Positions 62,920-64,000 of a stretch of DNA of 64,000 bases are shown here, piece by piece. The first letter of the stretch is position 1, and each line of letters starts with the position of its first letter. The notes beneath the pieces were generated by a model. It saw only the letters and a program-made list of their open reading frames with translations. It did not search any database and was not told where the DNA came from. A program made the position numbers and the translations under genes. Origin of the DNA: Gammaproteobacteria bacterium. Its GTDB lineage: Bacteria > Pseudomonadota > Gammaproteobacteria > Pseudomonadales > Azotimanducaceae. The DNA is taken from contig JAPOVV010000016.1 in the NCBI GenBank assembly GCA_026707945.1, positions 124,001 to 188,000 on the forward strand, in the 5' to 3' direction.

Positions 62920-63289
62920 ATTCCGTCGCTGAATTTCTTTATTAGGTGTATTTTGAGGCGTGAAGACCAAAGGATATTACACAAAGACTGAAATTATGTC
63001 CTCGTTGCAATACTCGCTTCTTTTTCGCGATCTATTGATATGTTTTTGAGCGTCATTGTTACAGTGAATGAGAATTTTTCGTTCACGAAGCTCATGGCGA
63101 ATGAGATGATACCTATGAATGGGACCGCAGGTAGTGTATTTTCGAATCGAATTAAGAGTTTGTAAGAGAAGGTTCTACATCAGTGTAGTTAGGAATCTCG
63201 AATTGCCGGAGAATGACCAAGTTGGTCCGCATATCCGGACCCACACGACTAACGTCCTCCAGTCGTTCGACACATCGGGTACAAACACC
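62920..63289. other. AT-rich non-coding stretch before IS remnant
   Basis: About 370 bases in which I see no supportable gene. The ORF at 63119-63316 overlaps the start of the transposase relic in an uncertain frame. Likely part of the decayed mobile region. Confidence 0.4.
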
Positions 63290-64000
63290 GAGGTTCCCTA
63301 TTGCGGATCGTTATGACGCCGCAAATTCGCGCCCGTCGTCGAACGAGATGTCTGCACCGGAAGGATGCTCTTGTCGTTTGACATCTGGGTCGCGGCCGTC
63401 TAGCAAATGCACATGAGCCTGAAAGGGGTGACCAGCACCGAGCTGGCAGATGATCTCGGCATCAGTCAGTAGTGCGCCTGGCACCTGGGTCATCTTATCC
63501 GCGCCGACTTCGCCCATGGTCAAGACCGTCTCACGCTCGGACCCATCGAGGTCGACGAGACCGAAATTGGTGGTAAGGTGAAGAACCAACACATCTCCCA
63601 GCGAGACGGGAAGCGGGAAGTAGGTGGTAAGTACCTCGTCGCCGGTATCCTCGATCGAGCAACCGGCGAAGTACGCGCCGAAGCCGTTAACGACGCGAAA
63701 AAGGACGAGTACAGGGCTATCTCGAAGCGAATGTCCGCTCCGACGCGACCGTGTATTCGGTTATAGATGCGACGCTAAGATGACCTGACGCAACCATACA
63801 AAGCCATACAGCACCAGCGAATATGTCCGTGGCAAGGTCCAACAATATTGGCGCATTCCAATCGCATTAAGTCATTCTGTTCGATGCTGAAACGCGGTTA
63901 CGTACGCATCTACCATCGGTTTCGTAGCAACATATGGATCGGTACGTCAAGGCGTATGCCAAGCGTCGTAGTATGCGCGACCTAGATACCATCGACCAAT
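63290..64000 (+). pseudogene. Degenerate IS1595-family (ISXO2-like) transposase, runs off the window
   Basis: From a partial zinc ribbon (PYCGS at about 63298) one frame gives LSFDIWVAAV, a TAG at 63401, QMHMSLKGVTSTELADDLGISQ, a TAG at 63470, then CAWHLGHLIRADF, GPIEVDETEIGGKVKNQH (first catalytic Asp) and LVAGILDRATGEVRAE. Later frames continue ANVRSDATVY, EYVRGK, KSFCSMLKRGYVRIYHRF and HMDRYVKAYAKRRSMRDLDTIDQ. At least three frameshifts and two stops are present, so it cannot be active. No terminal inverted repeats are identified. Confidence 0.88.

Noticed and set aside
1-64000. CRISPR arrays, tRNA or rRNA genes
   Set aside because: No regularly spaced short repeats, tRNA cloverleaf signatures or rRNA motifs were seen on reading; a covariance-model scan was not possible.

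Overview
The window is a dense bacterial chromosome segment of roughly 50% G+C. It contains peptide and polyamine ABC importers, several luciferase-like monooxygenase (LLM) oxidoreductases, two phytanoyl-CoA-type dioxygenases, a sulfatase, a formate-tetrahydrofolate ligase and an Eis-like acetyltransferase. This mix fits a free-living, heterotrophic, probably marine proteobacterium. Gammaproteobacteria is my best guess, but there is no rRNA or ribosomal marker to prove it. I saw no tRNA, rRNA or CRISPR array.

Layout. 0-2.4 kb: the end of a galactose mutarotase gene, then a three-gene translationally coupled cassette of unknown function. 2.5-6.6 kb (minus strand): adenine deaminase, a VOC protein, two LLM oxidoreductases and a histidine phosphatase. 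6.9-11.8 kb: an exported protein built from eight DVY repeats, formate-tetrahydrofolate ligase, an ABC exporter and a small RRM-like ORF. 11.9-16.3 kb: a serine hydrolase with an N-terminal repeat module, another LLM protein and an Eis-like acetyltransferase. 16.4-22.6 kb (minus): a YejABE-type peptide importer operon with a CaiB/BaiF CoA-transferase and an amidohydrolase. 22.8-25.8 kb: a GC-rich gene for a 1000-residue surface protein that carries four copies of the same module found in the serine hydrolase. 26.2-27.2 kb: a PhyH-family protein whose iron-binding HxD motif reads HRG.

27.3-43.6 kb is the most striking region. Six paralogous genes, each encoding 612-618 residues, stand in direct orientation. 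Each encodes an N-terminal membrane anchor followed by a helical-repeat solenoid. Each is preceded by the same TAGGATTT element 31-35 nt before its start codon. A sulfatase and a metallo-beta-lactamase-fold hydrolase sit between copies 4 and 5. The gap between copies 5 and 6 holds remnants of two genes: an AAA ATPase of the DUF4143 type, and the 3' end of the metallophosphoesterase whose intact version follows copy 6. The intact and broken pair suggests that the array grew by segmental duplication. I cannot assign a function to the family.

43.7-48.6 kb: metallophosphoesterase, an exported hypothetical protein, a second PhyH-family dioxygenase, and a divergent pair of orphan antitoxin-like genes (XRE-ImmA/IrrE and Phd/YefM) around an AT-rich palindrome. 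48.7-53.0 kb: a complete polyamine-type ABC importer operon. 53.5-56.0 kb: a MoxR-type ATPase with a VWA protein. 56.1-62.0 kb: a complete oligopeptide importer operon (oppABCDF-like) whose OppC-type permease carries an inserted fibronectin type III-like domain. 62-64 kb: an AT-rich island with a possible 2H-phosphoesterase (Acb1-like) gene, followed by a decayed IS1595-family transposase that runs off the right edge.
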